DNA from: Blastococcus fimeti
GTDB lineage: Bacteria > Actinomycetota > Actinomycetes > Mycobacteriales > Geodermatophilaceae
Assembly (NCBI GenBank): GCA_900102115.1
Contig: FNAW01000002.1
Span: 1 to 64,000, forward strand
Length of the DNA: 64,000 bases
Direction of reading: 5' to 3'
In this document: piece after piece, positions 30,326 to 38,619 of the stretch
Layout of the letters: each line of letters begins with the position of its first letter
How positions within the stretch are numbered: position 1 is the first letter of the stretch
Program-made: the position numbers and the translations under genes
Notes under the pieces: model-generated
Told to the model about the DNA's origin: nothing
Seen by the model: the letters and a program-made list of their open reading frames with translations, nothing else
Database searches by the model: none

Positions 30326-30843
30326 CGCGACGCCCCGTCCTGCCCGGCGCGTCCGAGCTGTTCCGCCGCACCGACTCCGCCTCCGCCCTGCCCGAGGTGA
30401 CCGAGCTCCCCAGCCTGAGCAGCACGATCAGCTCACCCGCCCTCCGCGGTGCGGCAACCAACCGGCGCGCCGATGAGCCGGTGGCCGAGCCGGCTCCGTC
30501 CAGCCCGCTCACCCTCGTCCCCGGCGGAGCGGCCGCGACGGCCGACGACGACCTGGCCGCCTACCGCGGCGCTCCCGCGCCGGCGCCGGTGCTCCGGCCC
30601 AGCGTGCCGACCCGGGGCCGGCCGGCACGCGGCCGCGAGCGCACCAAGCACGACGAGAAGATCACCGTCTACATCTCGGCCGACGACCTGATGCAGCTCG
30701 AGACCGCACGTCTCACCCTGCGCGGGCAGCACGGCCTGGCTGCCGACCGCGGGCGGATCGTCCGCGAGGCGATCTCGGTGATCCTGGCCGACCTGGCCGA
30801 CCGCGGCGAGGACTCCGTGCTGGTCCGCCGGCTCAAGGGATGA
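30322..30843 (+). CDS. ParA-partner-like protein with C-terminal ribbon-helix-helix-like region
   Basis: 173 residues. The first ~105 residues are low complexity (Ala/Pro/Ser). The C-terminal ~65 residues contain EKITVYISADDLMQLETARL then a helical region with GRIVREAISVILADLADRG. This beta-strand/helix/helix pattern resembles a ribbon-helix-helix or ParB-like adaptor but is not diagnostic. The GTG overlaps the parA stop, so it is likely co-translated and may partner the ATPase. scpA follows after 26 nt. Confidence 0.72.
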   Translation: MTRRPVLPGASELFRRTDSASALPEVTELPSLSSTISSPALRGAATNRRADEPVAEPAPSSPLTLVPGGAAATADDDLAAYRGAPAPAPVLRPSVPTRGRPARGRERTKHDEKITVYISADDLMQLETARLTLRGQHGLAADRGRIVREAISVILADLADRGEDSVLVRRLKG

Positions 30844-30857
30844 GCACCCGGCGGGCC

Positions 30858-30869
30858 TAGGCTGCCGTC
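30858..30869 (+). promoter_or_regulatory. Leaderless promoter -10 (TAGGCT) of scpA
   Basis: TAGGCT ends 6 nt before the scpA GTG at 30870, with no ribosome site between. It would let scpA-scpB be expressed apart from parA. Confidence 0.5.
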
Positions 30870-31775
30870 GTGACCGAGGCGCCGCAGACCGCGCGGTTCA
30901 CGGTCAAGCTGACCAACTTCGAGGGTCCGTTCGACCTGCTGCTGCAGCTGATCGGCAAGCACAAGCTCGACGTCACCGAGATCGCGCTGTCGAAGGTCAC
31001 CGACGAGTTCATCGCCCACCTCCGGGCCCTGGGCGATGAACTCGACCTCGACCAGGCCAGCGAGTTCCTCGTCGTCGCCTCCACGCTGCTCGACCTGAAG
31101 GCCGCCCGGCTGCTGCCGGCCGCCGACGTCGACGACGAGGAGGACCTCGAGCTGCTCGAGGCCCGGGACCTGCTCTTCGCCCGGCTCCTGCAGTACAAGG
31201 CCTACAAGCTGGCCGCCGCCTTCCTCCGCGAGCGGGAGGCCGAGGCGTCCCGCCGGTTCCCGCGGATGGCCGCGCTGGAGCCGCGGTTCGCCGACCTCGT
31301 GCCCGAGGTGCGCCTGGACCTCACCCCGGAGCAGTTCGCCGCCCTGGCCGCGCGGGCCCTGGCGCCGAAGCCGGTGGAGACCGTCGGCGTCGCGCACCTG
31401 CACGCCCCGGCGGTCAGCGTGAGCGAGCAGCTGATGGTCGTGCGCGACCACCTGGCCCGCGCCGGCACCGTCTCCTTCCGCGCGCTGACCGCCGACTGCT
31501 CGCACACCCTCGAGGTCGTCGCCCGGTTCCTCGCGCTGCTCGAGCTCTACCGGCAGCAGCGGGTGACCTTCGAGCAGCTCACGCCGCTCGGTGACCTGCA
31601 CGTGCGCTGGACCGGGCGGGAGGCCTCCGGCGAGGCCGTCGACGTCGACGGCGCGCTGCCCGGCCCCGGCGGCCCCGACAGCGGAACCGACGACATGGCA
31701 GCCGACGACATGGCAGCCGACGACATGGCAGCCGACGACATGGCAGCCGACGACATCGACGAGGAGTACTCGTGA
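30870..31775 (+). CDS. scpA: Segregation and condensation protein A
   Basis: 301 residues. The N-terminal signature FTVKLTNFEGPFDLLLQLIG and KHKLDVTEIALSKVTDEFI are diagnostic of ScpA kleisin; a C-terminal winged-helix region follows (VSFRALTADCSHTLEVVARF). ScpA bridges SMC heads together with ScpB. Beyond the core, residues ~272-301 form an acidic tail containing DDMAADDMAADDMAADD, encoded by a 15-bp tandem repeat. The GTG start has a leaderless -10. The stop overlaps scpB (GTGA). Confidence 0.95.
   Translation: MTEAPQTARFTVKLTNFEGPFDLLLQLIGKHKLDVTEIALSKVTDEFIAHLRALGDELDLDQASEFLVVASTLLDLKAARLLPAADVDDEEDLELLEARDLLFARLLQYKAYKLAAAFLREREAEASRRFPRMAALEPRFADLVPEVRLDLTPEQFAALAARALAPKPVETVGVAHLHAPAVSVSEQLMVVRDHLARAGTVSFRALTADCSHTLEVVARFLALLELYRQQRVTFEQLTPLGDLHVRWTGREASGEAVDVDGALPGPGGPDSGTDDMAADDMAADDMAADDMAADDIDEEYS
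31689..31754 (+). repeat. 15-bp tandem repeat in the scpA 3' end
   Basis: Four identical units of GACGACATGGCAGCC run 31689-31748, with a partial fifth. Each encodes Asp-Asp-Met-Ala-Ala. Because the unit is a whole number of codons, copy-number change alters tail length without a frameshift. Confidence 0.9.
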
Positions 31776-32629
31776 GCGACGACGACCGTCCCGACGGCGA
31801 CCCGCGCGCCGACGAGCCCGCCCCCATCTCCTGGGAGGCGCTGGCCGCCGAGCTCGCGGCGACCCGCGAGGTGGCCGCGAGCCGCGGCGAGGACGACCCC
31901 GCCGCCTGGGACGCCGTCGCCGCGGAGCTGGCCGCCCGGGTCTCGGACCTGCCGGTGGAGGAGCCGGAGGTCGCGGCCGTCCCACTGGAGGACGACGGGG
32001 ACACCCCGGTGCCCGCCCCGGAGGCCGCGCCGGAACCGGAACCGGAGCCCGAGCCCGCCCCCGAGCCGCTGGAGCTGCTCGACCCCGAGGAGCTGCGGGG
32101 CGGGCTGGAGGCGCTGCTGTTCGTCATGGACGACCCGGTCGACGAGGTCACGCTCGCCGGGGCGCTGCACTGCGACGTCGGGCAGGTCCGTGCCGGGCTG
32201 GCCGAGCTCGCCGAGTCCTACGACGCCCGCTCGGCCGGCATCACGCTGCGCCGGGTGGGGGAGGGGTGGCGGCTCTACACCCGCGAGGAGCACGCCGGCG
32301 TCGTCGAGCGGTACCTCGTCGAGGGCCAGCGCAGCCGGCTCACCCAGGCGGCGCTGGAGACCCTCGCCGTCATCGCCTACCGGCAGCCGGTCACCCGCGC
32401 CCGGGTGGCCGCCATCCGCGGGGTCGGTGTCGACGGCGTCATGCGCACGCTGATCGGCCGCGGGCTGGTCTCCGAGGTCGGCAGCGACCCGGACAGCGGG
32501 GGAGGCCTCTACGCGACCACGCCGCTGTTCCTCGAGCGGCTCGGGCTCACCGGCCTGGCCGACCTGCCGGAGCTCGCCCCGCTGCTGCCGGAGACCTCCA
32601 CCGTCCTGGACGAGCACCCCGACAGCTGA
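31772..32629 (+). CDS. scpB: Segregation and condensation protein B
   Basis: 285 residues. The first ~105 are acidic and Pro-rich (linker with EPEPEPEPAPEP). The ScpB core with two winged helices follows: LRGGLEALLFVMDDPVDEVT, GEGWRLYTREEHAGVVERYL, LETLAVIAYRQPVTRARVAA and RTLIGRGLVSEVG. It acts with ScpA and SMC in chromosome condensation. The GTG start overlaps the scpA stop. The acidic extension is longer than in Bacillus ScpB (about 197 residues). Confidence 0.95.
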   Translation: MSDDDRPDGDPRADEPAPISWEALAAELAATREVAASRGEDDPAAWDAVAAELAARVSDLPVEEPEVAAVPLEDDGDTPVPAPEAAPEPEPEPEPAPEPLELLDPEELRGGLEALLFVMDDPVDEVTLAGALHCDVGQVRAGLAELAESYDARSAGITLRRVGEGWRLYTREEHAGVVERYLVEGQRSRLTQAALETLAVIAYRQPVTRARVAAIRGVGVDGVMRTLIGRGLVSEVGSDPDSGGGLYATTPLFLERLGLTGLADLPELAPLLPETSTVLDEHPDS

Positions 32630-32705
32630 TCGGCACCCCCGCGCGGGGGGAGCCCGTCGGCCGGGTGGCGATCGCCGGGGCCGCGAGGTGGGAGACTGTG
32701 CGGTG

Positions 32706-33566
32706 ATGAACGCTGCGACCCCGAACGACACGACCCCGAACGACGACGTCCCCATCTCCTCCGGCGAGGGCTGGTCCGAGGACATGGAGCTGGCTCCTGT
32801 CCACCCCGGCGACCGCGCGCCCGAGGGCGACGGCGACGACCGCGAGGGGGAGCGGCTGCAGAAGGTCCTGGCCCGTGCCGGGGTCGGCAGCCGCCGGGTC
32901 AGCGAGGACATGATCGACGCCGGCCGGATCAGCGTGAACGGCGCCGTCGTGACGGTGCAGGGCATGCGGGTCGACCCGACGCGCGACAAGATCGCCGTGG
33001 ACGGCGTCCGCGTCGAGATCCGCGACGACCGGGTCACCTACGCGATGAACAAGCCGCCGGGCGTGCTGACGGCGATGAGCGACGACCGCAACCGCCCCAC
33101 GGTGGGCGACATGGTGGGCGACCTGGCGCCCGGCCTGGTGCACGTGGGCCGGCTGGACCAGGACACCGAGGGCCTGCTGCTCCTCACCACCGACGGCGAG
33201 CTCGCCCACCGGCTGGCCCACCCGTCCTACGGCGTGCAGAAGACCTACCTGGCCCAGGTGTCGGGCTCGGTGCCCCGCGACATGGCCAAGCGGCTGCGCG
33301 GCGGCATCGACCTCGACGACGGCCCGGTGAAGGTCGACTCGTTCCGCGTCGTGGACACCCACGCCGGCCAATCGGTCGTCGAGGTCGTGCTGCACGAGGG
33401 CCGCAAGCACATCGTCCGCCGGCTGCTGGCCGAGGTCGGGCTGCCGGTCTCCCGGCTGACCCGCACCGCCGTCGGCCCGATCGAGCTGCGCGCCATGCGG
33501 TCCGGCACGATCCGCAAGCTCAGCCGGCAGGAACTCGGCACCCTCTCGGAGCTCGTCGGGCTGTAG
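32706..33566 (+). CDS. rluB: 23S rRNA pseudouridine synthase (RluB family)
   Basis: 286 residues. A disordered N terminus of about 50 residues, an S4 domain (RLQKVLARAGVGSRRVSEDM) and the RsuA/RluB/E/F catalytic domain with GRLDQDTEGLLLLTTDGEL, where the first Asp is catalytic. KHIVRRLLAEVGLPVSRLTR near the end is also typical. It modifies a uridine in 23S rRNA (position 2605 in E. coli RluB). The ATG at 32706 is preferred; GTG 32703 directly before it is equally possible. The scpA-scpB-rluB order is conserved in actinobacteria. Confidence 0.93.
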   Translation: MNAATPNDTTPNDDVPISSGEGWSEDMELAPVHPGDRAPEGDGDDREGERLQKVLARAGVGSRRVSEDMIDAGRISVNGAVVTVQGMRVDPTRDKIAVDGVRVEIRDDRVTYAMNKPPGVLTAMSDDRNRPTVGDMVGDLAPGLVHVGRLDQDTEGLLLLTTDGELAHRLAHPSYGVQKTYLAQVSGSVPRDMAKRLRGGIDLDDGPVKVDSFRVVDTHAGQSVVEVVLHEGRKHIVRRLLAEVGLPVSRLTRTAVGPIELRAMRSGTIRKLSRQELGTLSELVGL

Positions 33567-33614
33567 GTCCCGAGCGGGGAGCGGCGTTCCGGGGGACCGG
33601 TGGCGCGGGCTCCC

Positions 33615-33620
33615 TAGACT
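33615..33620 (+). promoter_or_regulatory. Candidate -10 (TAGACT) for the aroH-cmk-der operon
   Basis: TAGACT lies 61 nt before the aroH start in the gap after rluB. The untranslated leader contains GAGGAG 6 nt before ATG 33682. The -35 is unclear. Confidence 0.45.
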
Positions 33621-33681
33621 CGATCGAGGCCCCCGGCGATCCGGGCGCCGGTGCAGCGCAGAGAACGAACGAGGAGTGTGC

Positions 33682-34044
33682 ATGGCCGTCCGAGCCATCC
33701 GGGGCGCGACGCAGGTCGAGGCCGACGACCGGGAGCAGGTGCTCGAGGCGACCCGCGAGCTGGTGAGCACCGTGCTCGAGCGCAACGCGCTGGAGCACGA
33801 CGACGTCATCAGCATCCTGTTCACGGCCACGCCCGACCTGGTCTGCGAGTTCCCCGCGCTCGCGGCGCGGGAGCTCGGCATGGGCGACGTGCCGCTGATG
33901 TGCGCCACCGAGATCGCCGTCCCGCACGCCCTGCCGCGGGTGCTGCGGCTCATGGCGCACGTGGAGACCCCGCGGTCGCGCTCGGAGATCCAGCACGTCT
34001 ACCTGCGGGGCGCCGCCGCGCTGCGCCGGGACATCGCGCAGTGA
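33682..34044 (+). CDS. aroH: Chorismate mutase, AroH class
   Basis: 120 residues, the size of monofunctional AroH chorismate mutase. Active-site equivalents of the Bacillus enzyme are visible: Arg7 in VRAIRGATQ, Cys74 and Glu77 in MCATEIAV, and Arg89. It converts chorismate to prephenate for Phe/Tyr synthesis. The ATG at 33682 has GAGGAG 6 nt upstream. Its stop overlaps the cmk start (GTGA). Confidence 0.95.
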   Translation: MAVRAIRGATQVEADDREQVLEATRELVSTVLERNALEHDDVISILFTATPDLVCEFPALAARELGMGDVPLMCATEIAVPHALPRVLRLMAHVETPRSRSEIQHVYLRGAAALRRDIAQ

Positions 34045-34757
34045 GCGACCCCACGGCGATCGAGCAGCACCCGTTCCGGGGCGCGGTGACCCTGGACGGG
34101 CCGTCGGGCACCGGCAAGTCCAGCGTCGGCCGCGGCGTCGCCGCCCGGCTGGGCGCCGCCTACCTGGACACCGGCGCGATGTACCGCGCCGCGACCGTCG
34201 CCGTGCTGGACGCCGGGATCGACCCCGGTGACGCCGAGGCCGTCGCCCACACCGTGGCCGCGGCCCGCATCGTCGTGGGCACCGAGGCCGGCACCGAGCG
34301 GGTGGAGGTCGACGGCGTCGACGTCGTCGTCCGCATCCGCAGCGCCGAGGTCACCGGCGCGGTGTCCGCGGTGTCCGCGGTCCCGGCCGTGCGCCGCCGG
34401 CTGGTCGCCCAGCAGCGCGAGCTCGTGAGCGCCGCGGACGCCGTCGTCGTCGAGGGACGCGACATCGGGACCGTCGTCCTGCCCGACGCGACGCTCAAGG
34501 TCTACCTGACCGCGGCCCCCGAGGTCCGCGCCCAGCGCCGGGCCGGGCAGCTCGGGCTGACCGACGCCGCCCAGATCGACGCCCTGGCCGCGGACCTGCG
34601 CCGCCGGGACGAGTACGACAGCAGCCGGGCCGACAGCCCGCTGCGACCGGCCGCGGACGCCGTGGTCGTGGACAGCAGCGAGCTGGACCAGCAGGCCGTG
34701 GTGCACCGCATCGTGGCGCTGGCCCACGCCGCGCTGGTGACAGGGGACCGAACGTGA
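34041..34757 (+). CDS. cmk: Cytidylate kinase
   Basis: 238 residues. The P-loop [15 protein letters not shown] is followed by [34 protein letters not shown] and [14 protein letters not shown]. It phosphorylates CMP and dCMP. The GTG start overlaps the aroH stop, and the end overlaps der (GTGA). The cmk-der pair is conserved in actinobacteria. Confidence 0.96.
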   Translation: MSDPTAIEQHPFRGAVTLDGPSGTGKSSVGRGVAARLGAAYLDTGAMYRAATVAVLDAGIDPGDAEAVAHTVAAARIVVGTEAGTERVEVDGVDVVVRIRSAEVTGAVSAVSAVPAVRRRLVAQQRELVSAADAVVVEGRDIGTVVLPDATLKVYLTAAPEVRAQRRAGQLGLTDAAQIDALAADLRRRDEYDSSRADSPLRPAADAVVVDSSELDQQAVVHRIVALAHAALVTGDRT

Positions 34758-36100
34758 CCGAGAAGCAGGACGGGCCGCTGCCCGTCGTCGCCATCGTGGG
34801 CCGCCCGAACGTGGGCAAGTCGACGCTGGTCAACCGCATCCTGGGCCGCCGCGCCGCGGTGGTGCAGGACGTCCCGGGGGTGACGCGGGACCGCATCTCC
34901 TACGAGGCGCTGTGGAACGGCAAGCGCTTCACCGTCATGGACACCGGCGGCTGGGACCCCAAGGCCGTCGGCATCGGTGCCTCGATCACCCGCCAGGCCC
35001 AGTTCGCCATGGAGACCGCGGACGTCATCGTCCTCGTCGTCGACAGCCAGGTGGGCGCGACCGACACCGACCTCGCCGCCGCCCGCATCCTGCGGCGCAG
35101 CGACCGGCCGGTGATCCTGGTCGCCAACAAGGTCGACGACGAGCGCAGCGAGGGCAACGTCCACGAGCTGTGGAGCCTCGGCATGGGGGAGCCGCAGCCG
35201 GTCAGCGCGCTGCACGGGCGTTCCAGCGGTGACCTGCTCGACCTGATCCTCGACGCGATGCCCGAGGCGCCGCGCGAGCAGGAGCACGAGGAGGGGCCGC
35301 GCCGCGTGGCCCTCGTCGGCCGCCCCAACGTGGGCAAGTCCAGCCTGCTCAACCGGCTGGCCAAGGACGAGCGCTCGGTGGTGGACTCGGTCGCCGGCAC
35401 GACGGTCGACCCCGTCGACTCCATCGTGACCCTCGGCGGCGAGGAGTGGCGGTTCGTCGACACCGCCGGCCTGCGCCGGAAGGTCAACACCGCCAGCGGC
35501 ATGGAGTACTACGCCAGCCTGCGCACCGAGGCCGCGATCCAGGCCGCCGAGGTCGCCGTCGTCCTGCTGGCCGCCGACGAGGTCATCAGCGAGCAGGACC
35601 AGCGGGTCATCTCGCAGGTCGTCGACTCCGGCCGCGCCCTGGTGATCGCCTTCAACAAGTGGGACACCCTCGACGAGGACCGGCACGACCAGCTCGAGCG
35701 CGAGATCGACCGCGACCTGGCCCGCATCAAGTGGGCGACGCGGATCAACATCTCCGCCACGACCGGCCGCGGCGTCGGCAAGCTCGCCGACCACCTGCGC
35801 TGGGCCCTGGCCTCGTGGGAGAAGCGGGTGCCCACCGCCGAGCTCAACCAGTTCGTCCGGGCGCTGGTGCAGGAGACGCCGCCGCCGGCGCGCGGCGGTC
35901 GGGCGCCGAAGATCAAGTACGTGACGCAGGCCGACGTCCGGCCGCCGCGGTTCGTCGTCTTCTCCACCGGCTTCCTCGAGGCCGGTTACCGGCGGTTCCT
36001 CGAGCGCAAGCTGCGCGAGCAGTGGGGCTTCGCCGGCACGCCGATCGAGGTCTCGGTCAAGGTCCGCGAGGGCCGCGACCGCGACGCGAAGAAGGGCTGA
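34754..36100 (+). CDS. der: Ribosome-biogenesis GTPase Der
   Basis: 448 residues. Two tandem G domains are present: [14 protein letters not shown] ... ANKVDDE and [14 protein letters not shown] ... FNKWDTL. A C-terminal KH-like domain follows ([20 protein letters not shown]). Der is required for 50S subunit assembly. The GTG start overlaps the cmk stop. A hairpin terminator lies just after the stop. Confidence 0.97.
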   Translation: MTEKQDGPLPVVAIVGRPNVGKSTLVNRILGRRAAVVQDVPGVTRDRISYEALWNGKRFTVMDTGGWDPKAVGIGASITRQAQFAMETADVIVLVVDSQVGATDTDLAAARILRRSDRPVILVANKVDDERSEGNVHELWSLGMGEPQPVSALHGRSSGDLLDLILDAMPEAPREQEHEEGPRRVALVGRPNVGKSSLLNRLAKDERSVVDSVAGTTVDPVDSIVTLGGEEWRFVDTAGLRRKVNTASGMEYYASLRTEAAIQAAEVAVVLLAADEVISEQDQRVISQVVDSGRALVIAFNKWDTLDEDRHDQLEREIDRDLARIKWATRINISATTGRGVGKLADHLRWALASWEKRVPTAELNQFVRALVQETPPPARGGRAPKIKYVTQADVRPPRFVVFSTGFLEAGYRRFLERKLREQWGFAGTPIEVSVKVREGRDRDAKKG

Positions 36101-36105
36101 CGCGG

Positions 36106-36133
36106 GGGAGGGCCGGCGCGGACCGGCCCTCCC
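36106..36133. terminator. Hairpin terminator between der and the MMPL gene
   Basis: GGGAGGGCCGG (36106-36116) pairs perfectly with CCGGCCCTCCC (36123-36133) across a 6-nt loop. It lies between convergent genes, so it is probably bidirectional. Confidence 0.8.
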
Positions 36134-36151
36134 GATCGGTCAGCTCGGCCC

Positions 36152-38311
36152 TCAGCTGCGCGGCCGGACGTCCTGCTGGGAGTCCTGCCGGGTGCGCGGC
36201 GACGGCACCCGGACGTCCTCGCCGTCCCCGCTGTCGGCGTCCTCCGGCTCGTCGTGGCGCTGCGCCAGCGCGCTGGGCCACCACATCCACCGGCCCACGT
36301 CGAGGTTCAGCGCGGTGACCAGCACCGATCGGACGACGATGGTGTCCAGCAGCACGCCGAGCGCGACGGCGATGCCGAGCTGGGTGAGGAAGGTCAGCGG
36401 CAGGGTGCCCAGCACCGCGAACGTCGCGGCGAGCACCAGCCCGGCCGAGGTGATCACCCCGCCGGTGGCCGCCAGGCCGATCAGCGCCGCCCGCCGGGTG
36501 CCGTGGTCGTGCGCCTCCTCGCGCACCCGGGTCATCAGGAAAATGTTGTAGTCGATGCCCAGCGCGACGAGGAAGACGAAGACGAACAGCGGGAACGAGC
36601 TGTCCGTCGTCCCGACACCCAGCGTCCAGTCGAAGATCAGCGCACTGATGCCCAGCGCGGCGCCGTAGGAGAGCACCACGGTGGCGATCAGGATCAGCGG
36701 CGCCACGATCGCCCGGAGCAGCAGCCCGAGCACCAGCAGGACGACGATCATGATCAGCGGGATGACCACCCGGTTGTCGCGCTGCGAGGCGTTCTGGACG
36801 TCGAGGTTGACCGCGGTGTTGCCGCCAACCAGCGTCCCGCCGTCCCCGACGTCGTCGAGCTCGGCGCGCAGCCGGTCGATCGTGTCGTAGGCGGCCTGGC
36901 TGTCCGCGCGGTCGGACAAGGTGGCCTCGACGAGCGCGGCGTCCCCGGTGACCTGCGGCTCGGCGACGGCGCTGATGCCCTCGGTCGCCGCAACGGCATC
37001 CGCGACCTCGTCGGCCTCCGCGGCGGTGGTGAGGGCGAAGACCGGGTTACCCGCGGTCGCGGGGAAGTGCCGGGCGGCGACCTCCTCGCCGACGATGGAC
37101 TCCGGCGTGCCCCGGAACCCGTCGGCCTGGGACAGGCCCTTGGCGTTCAGGCCGAAGATCCCGATGCCGGCGACCAGCAGCGCCACCGTGGTGACCACCC
37201 AGACGGCGCGGGGCCGGGGCTGGATCAGCCGCCCGACGCGGGCCCAGATGCCGGTCGCGCTCGGCTCGGGGCTGCCCAGCGCGGGCCGCACCGGCCAGAA
37301 CACCCAGCGACCGCAGATGACCAGCAGCGCCGGCAGCAGCGTCATCAGCACGACGAGGGTGACGCCGACGCCGATGGCGGCGACCGGTCCGAGCCCGGCC
37401 GTGGAGTTCATGTCGGCGAAGGACAGGCAGAGCATGCCGAGGATGACCGTGCCGCCGCTGGCGAGCACGGCGGGCCCGGCCCGGTGGACGGCCTCGGTCA
37501 TCGCCTCGTGCCGGTCGCCGTGCAGCCGCAGCTCCTCGCGGTAGCGGGCGACCAGCAGCAGCGCGTAGTCGGTGCCCGCTCCGATGACCAGCACGGTGAG
37601 GATGCTCGCGCTCTGCGCGTTGACCGTGAGGTCGGCGTGGCGGGCGAGCAGGGTGATCAGCGCCTGCGAGCAGAACAGCGCCACCACCGCGGAGAAGATG
37701 GGCAGGATCCACAGGATCGGGCTGCGGTAGGTGAACAGCAGGATCAGGATCACGACGCCCAGGGCGGCGAACAGCAGGGCGCCGTCGATGCCCTCGAACG
37801 CCTCGGAGGAGTCGGCGGCGTTGCCCGCCGGGCCGGTGATCCAGGCCTCCAGACCGTCCGGGGCGTCGGCGGCCTCGGCGCGCATGTCGTCGACCAGCGG
37901 CGCGATCGCCTCCCACCCCTCGTCGCCCATGTTCAGGGGCACCACGAGCTGGACGGCCTGGCCGTCCTCCGAGGGGATCGGGCCGGTGATCTCGCCGTCG
38001 AGAGCCTCCAGCCGGCCGAAGGCGGCGGCGTCGTCATCGACGGCGGCGAGGTCCGCGTCGGTCAGACCGTCGGCGCGCTCGTAGACGACCACCGCCTGGA
38101 TGACGTCGGGGTCCGAGCCGAGCTCCGCCTGCAGCTCGATCGCCCGGGTCGACTCCGCGTCCCCGGGCAGCCACGAGGAGACCTCGTTGTCCTGCTCGTC
38201 GGTGAGGCCGCCGGCGAGTGGCCCCGAGGCGGCAGCGAGAACCAGCCAGAAGACGAGGATGACCCACTTGAAGCGGCGATGGCTGACGCGCGATGCGAAC
38301 GATCTTCCCAT
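36152..38311 (-). CDS. MMPL family transporter
   Basis: 719 residues. The RND-like layout has two halves, each with a large extracytoplasmic loop followed by a bundle of TM helices. Characteristic segments include GAGTDYALLLVARYREEL in the first half and FLVALGIDYNIFLMTRVREEA in the second, both typical of MmpL/YdfJ. The C-terminal cytoplasmic tail is acidic. Substrate cannot be deduced; relatives move lipids or drugs. ATG 38311 has GGAGGGA about 7 nt upstream. It stands alone, with tRNA-Pro divergent upstream. Confidence 0.92.
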   Translation of the reverse strand: MGRSFASRVSHRRFKWVILVFWLVLAAASGPLAGGLTDEQDNEVSSWLPGDAESTRAIELQAELGSDPDVIQAVVVYERADGLTDADLAAVDDDAAAFGRLEALDGEITGPIPSEDGQAVQLVVPLNMGDEGWEAIAPLVDDMRAEAADAPDGLEAWITGPAGNAADSSEAFEGIDGALLFAALGVVILILLFTYRSPILWILPIFSAVVALFCSQALITLLARHADLTVNAQSASILTVLVIGAGTDYALLLVARYREELRLHGDRHEAMTEAVHRAGPAVLASGGTVILGMLCLSFADMNSTAGLGPVAAIGVGVTLVVLMTLLPALLVICGRWVFWPVRPALGSPEPSATGIWARVGRLIQPRPRAVWVVTTVALLVAGIGIFGLNAKGLSQADGFRGTPESIVGEEVAARHFPATAGNPVFALTTAAEADEVADAVAATEGISAVAEPQVTGDAALVEATLSDRADSQAAYDTIDRLRAELDDVGDGGTLVGGNTAVNLDVQNASQRDNRVVIPLIMIVVLLVLGLLLRAIVAPLILIATVVLSYGAALGISALIFDWTLGVGTTDSSFPLFVFVFLVALGIDYNIFLMTRVREEAHDHGTRRAALIGLAATGGVITSAGLVLAATFAVLGTLPLTFLTQLGIAVALGVLLDTIVVRSVLVTALNLDVGRWMWWPSALAQRHDEPEDADSGDGEDVRVPSPRTRQDSQQDVRPRS

Positions 38312-38469
38312 GACGGAGTCCCTCCGGCACCTCGGTGCCCTGGTCGAGGAGGACGGCGACGGCCCGTTGCGGAAGAGGCTGGCACTGTCGTCTCCAGGTG
38401 TCACCGGGTTTGACGCTGCGGGCTCCCGGAACTGAGCGGGGGGCCGCCTGAGGGCCGGTGACGGTGCGG

Positions 38470-38475
38470 TAATCT
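38470..38475 (+). promoter_or_regulatory. Candidate -10 (TAATCT) for tRNA-Pro
   Basis: TAATCT lies 52 nt before the mature tRNA 5' end, in the gap divergent from the MMPL gene. The -35 is unclear. Confidence 0.4.
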
Positions 38476-38527
38476 TCCGGAGCGGTCGTCGCGCGCCCGG
38501 GTTCGCTACCGGGAAGCGGAAGGCGCG

Positions 38528-38601
38528 CGGGCTGTAGCGCAGCTTGGTAGCGCACCTGACTGGGGGTCAGGGGGTCGCAGGTTCAAATCCTGTCAGCCCG
38601 A
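38528..38601 (+). tRNA. tRNA-Pro (anticodon GGG)
   Basis: A 74-nt cloverleaf. The acceptor CGGGCTG pairs with CAGCCCG, the D arm is GCGCAGCTTGGTAGCGC, the anticodon stem CCTGA/TCAGG encloses loop CTGGGGG (anticodon GGG), and the T arm carries GGTTCAAATCC. It reads CCC and CCU codons. The 3' CCA is not encoded. Confidence 0.97.
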
Positions 38602-38619
38602 CAGAGAAGTACGTGCAGG

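Noticed and set aside
32636..32649. CCCCC-GCGC-GGGGG hairpin after scpB
   Set aside because: Only five pairs with a 4-nt loop in very high-GC DNA; not distinguishable from chance.
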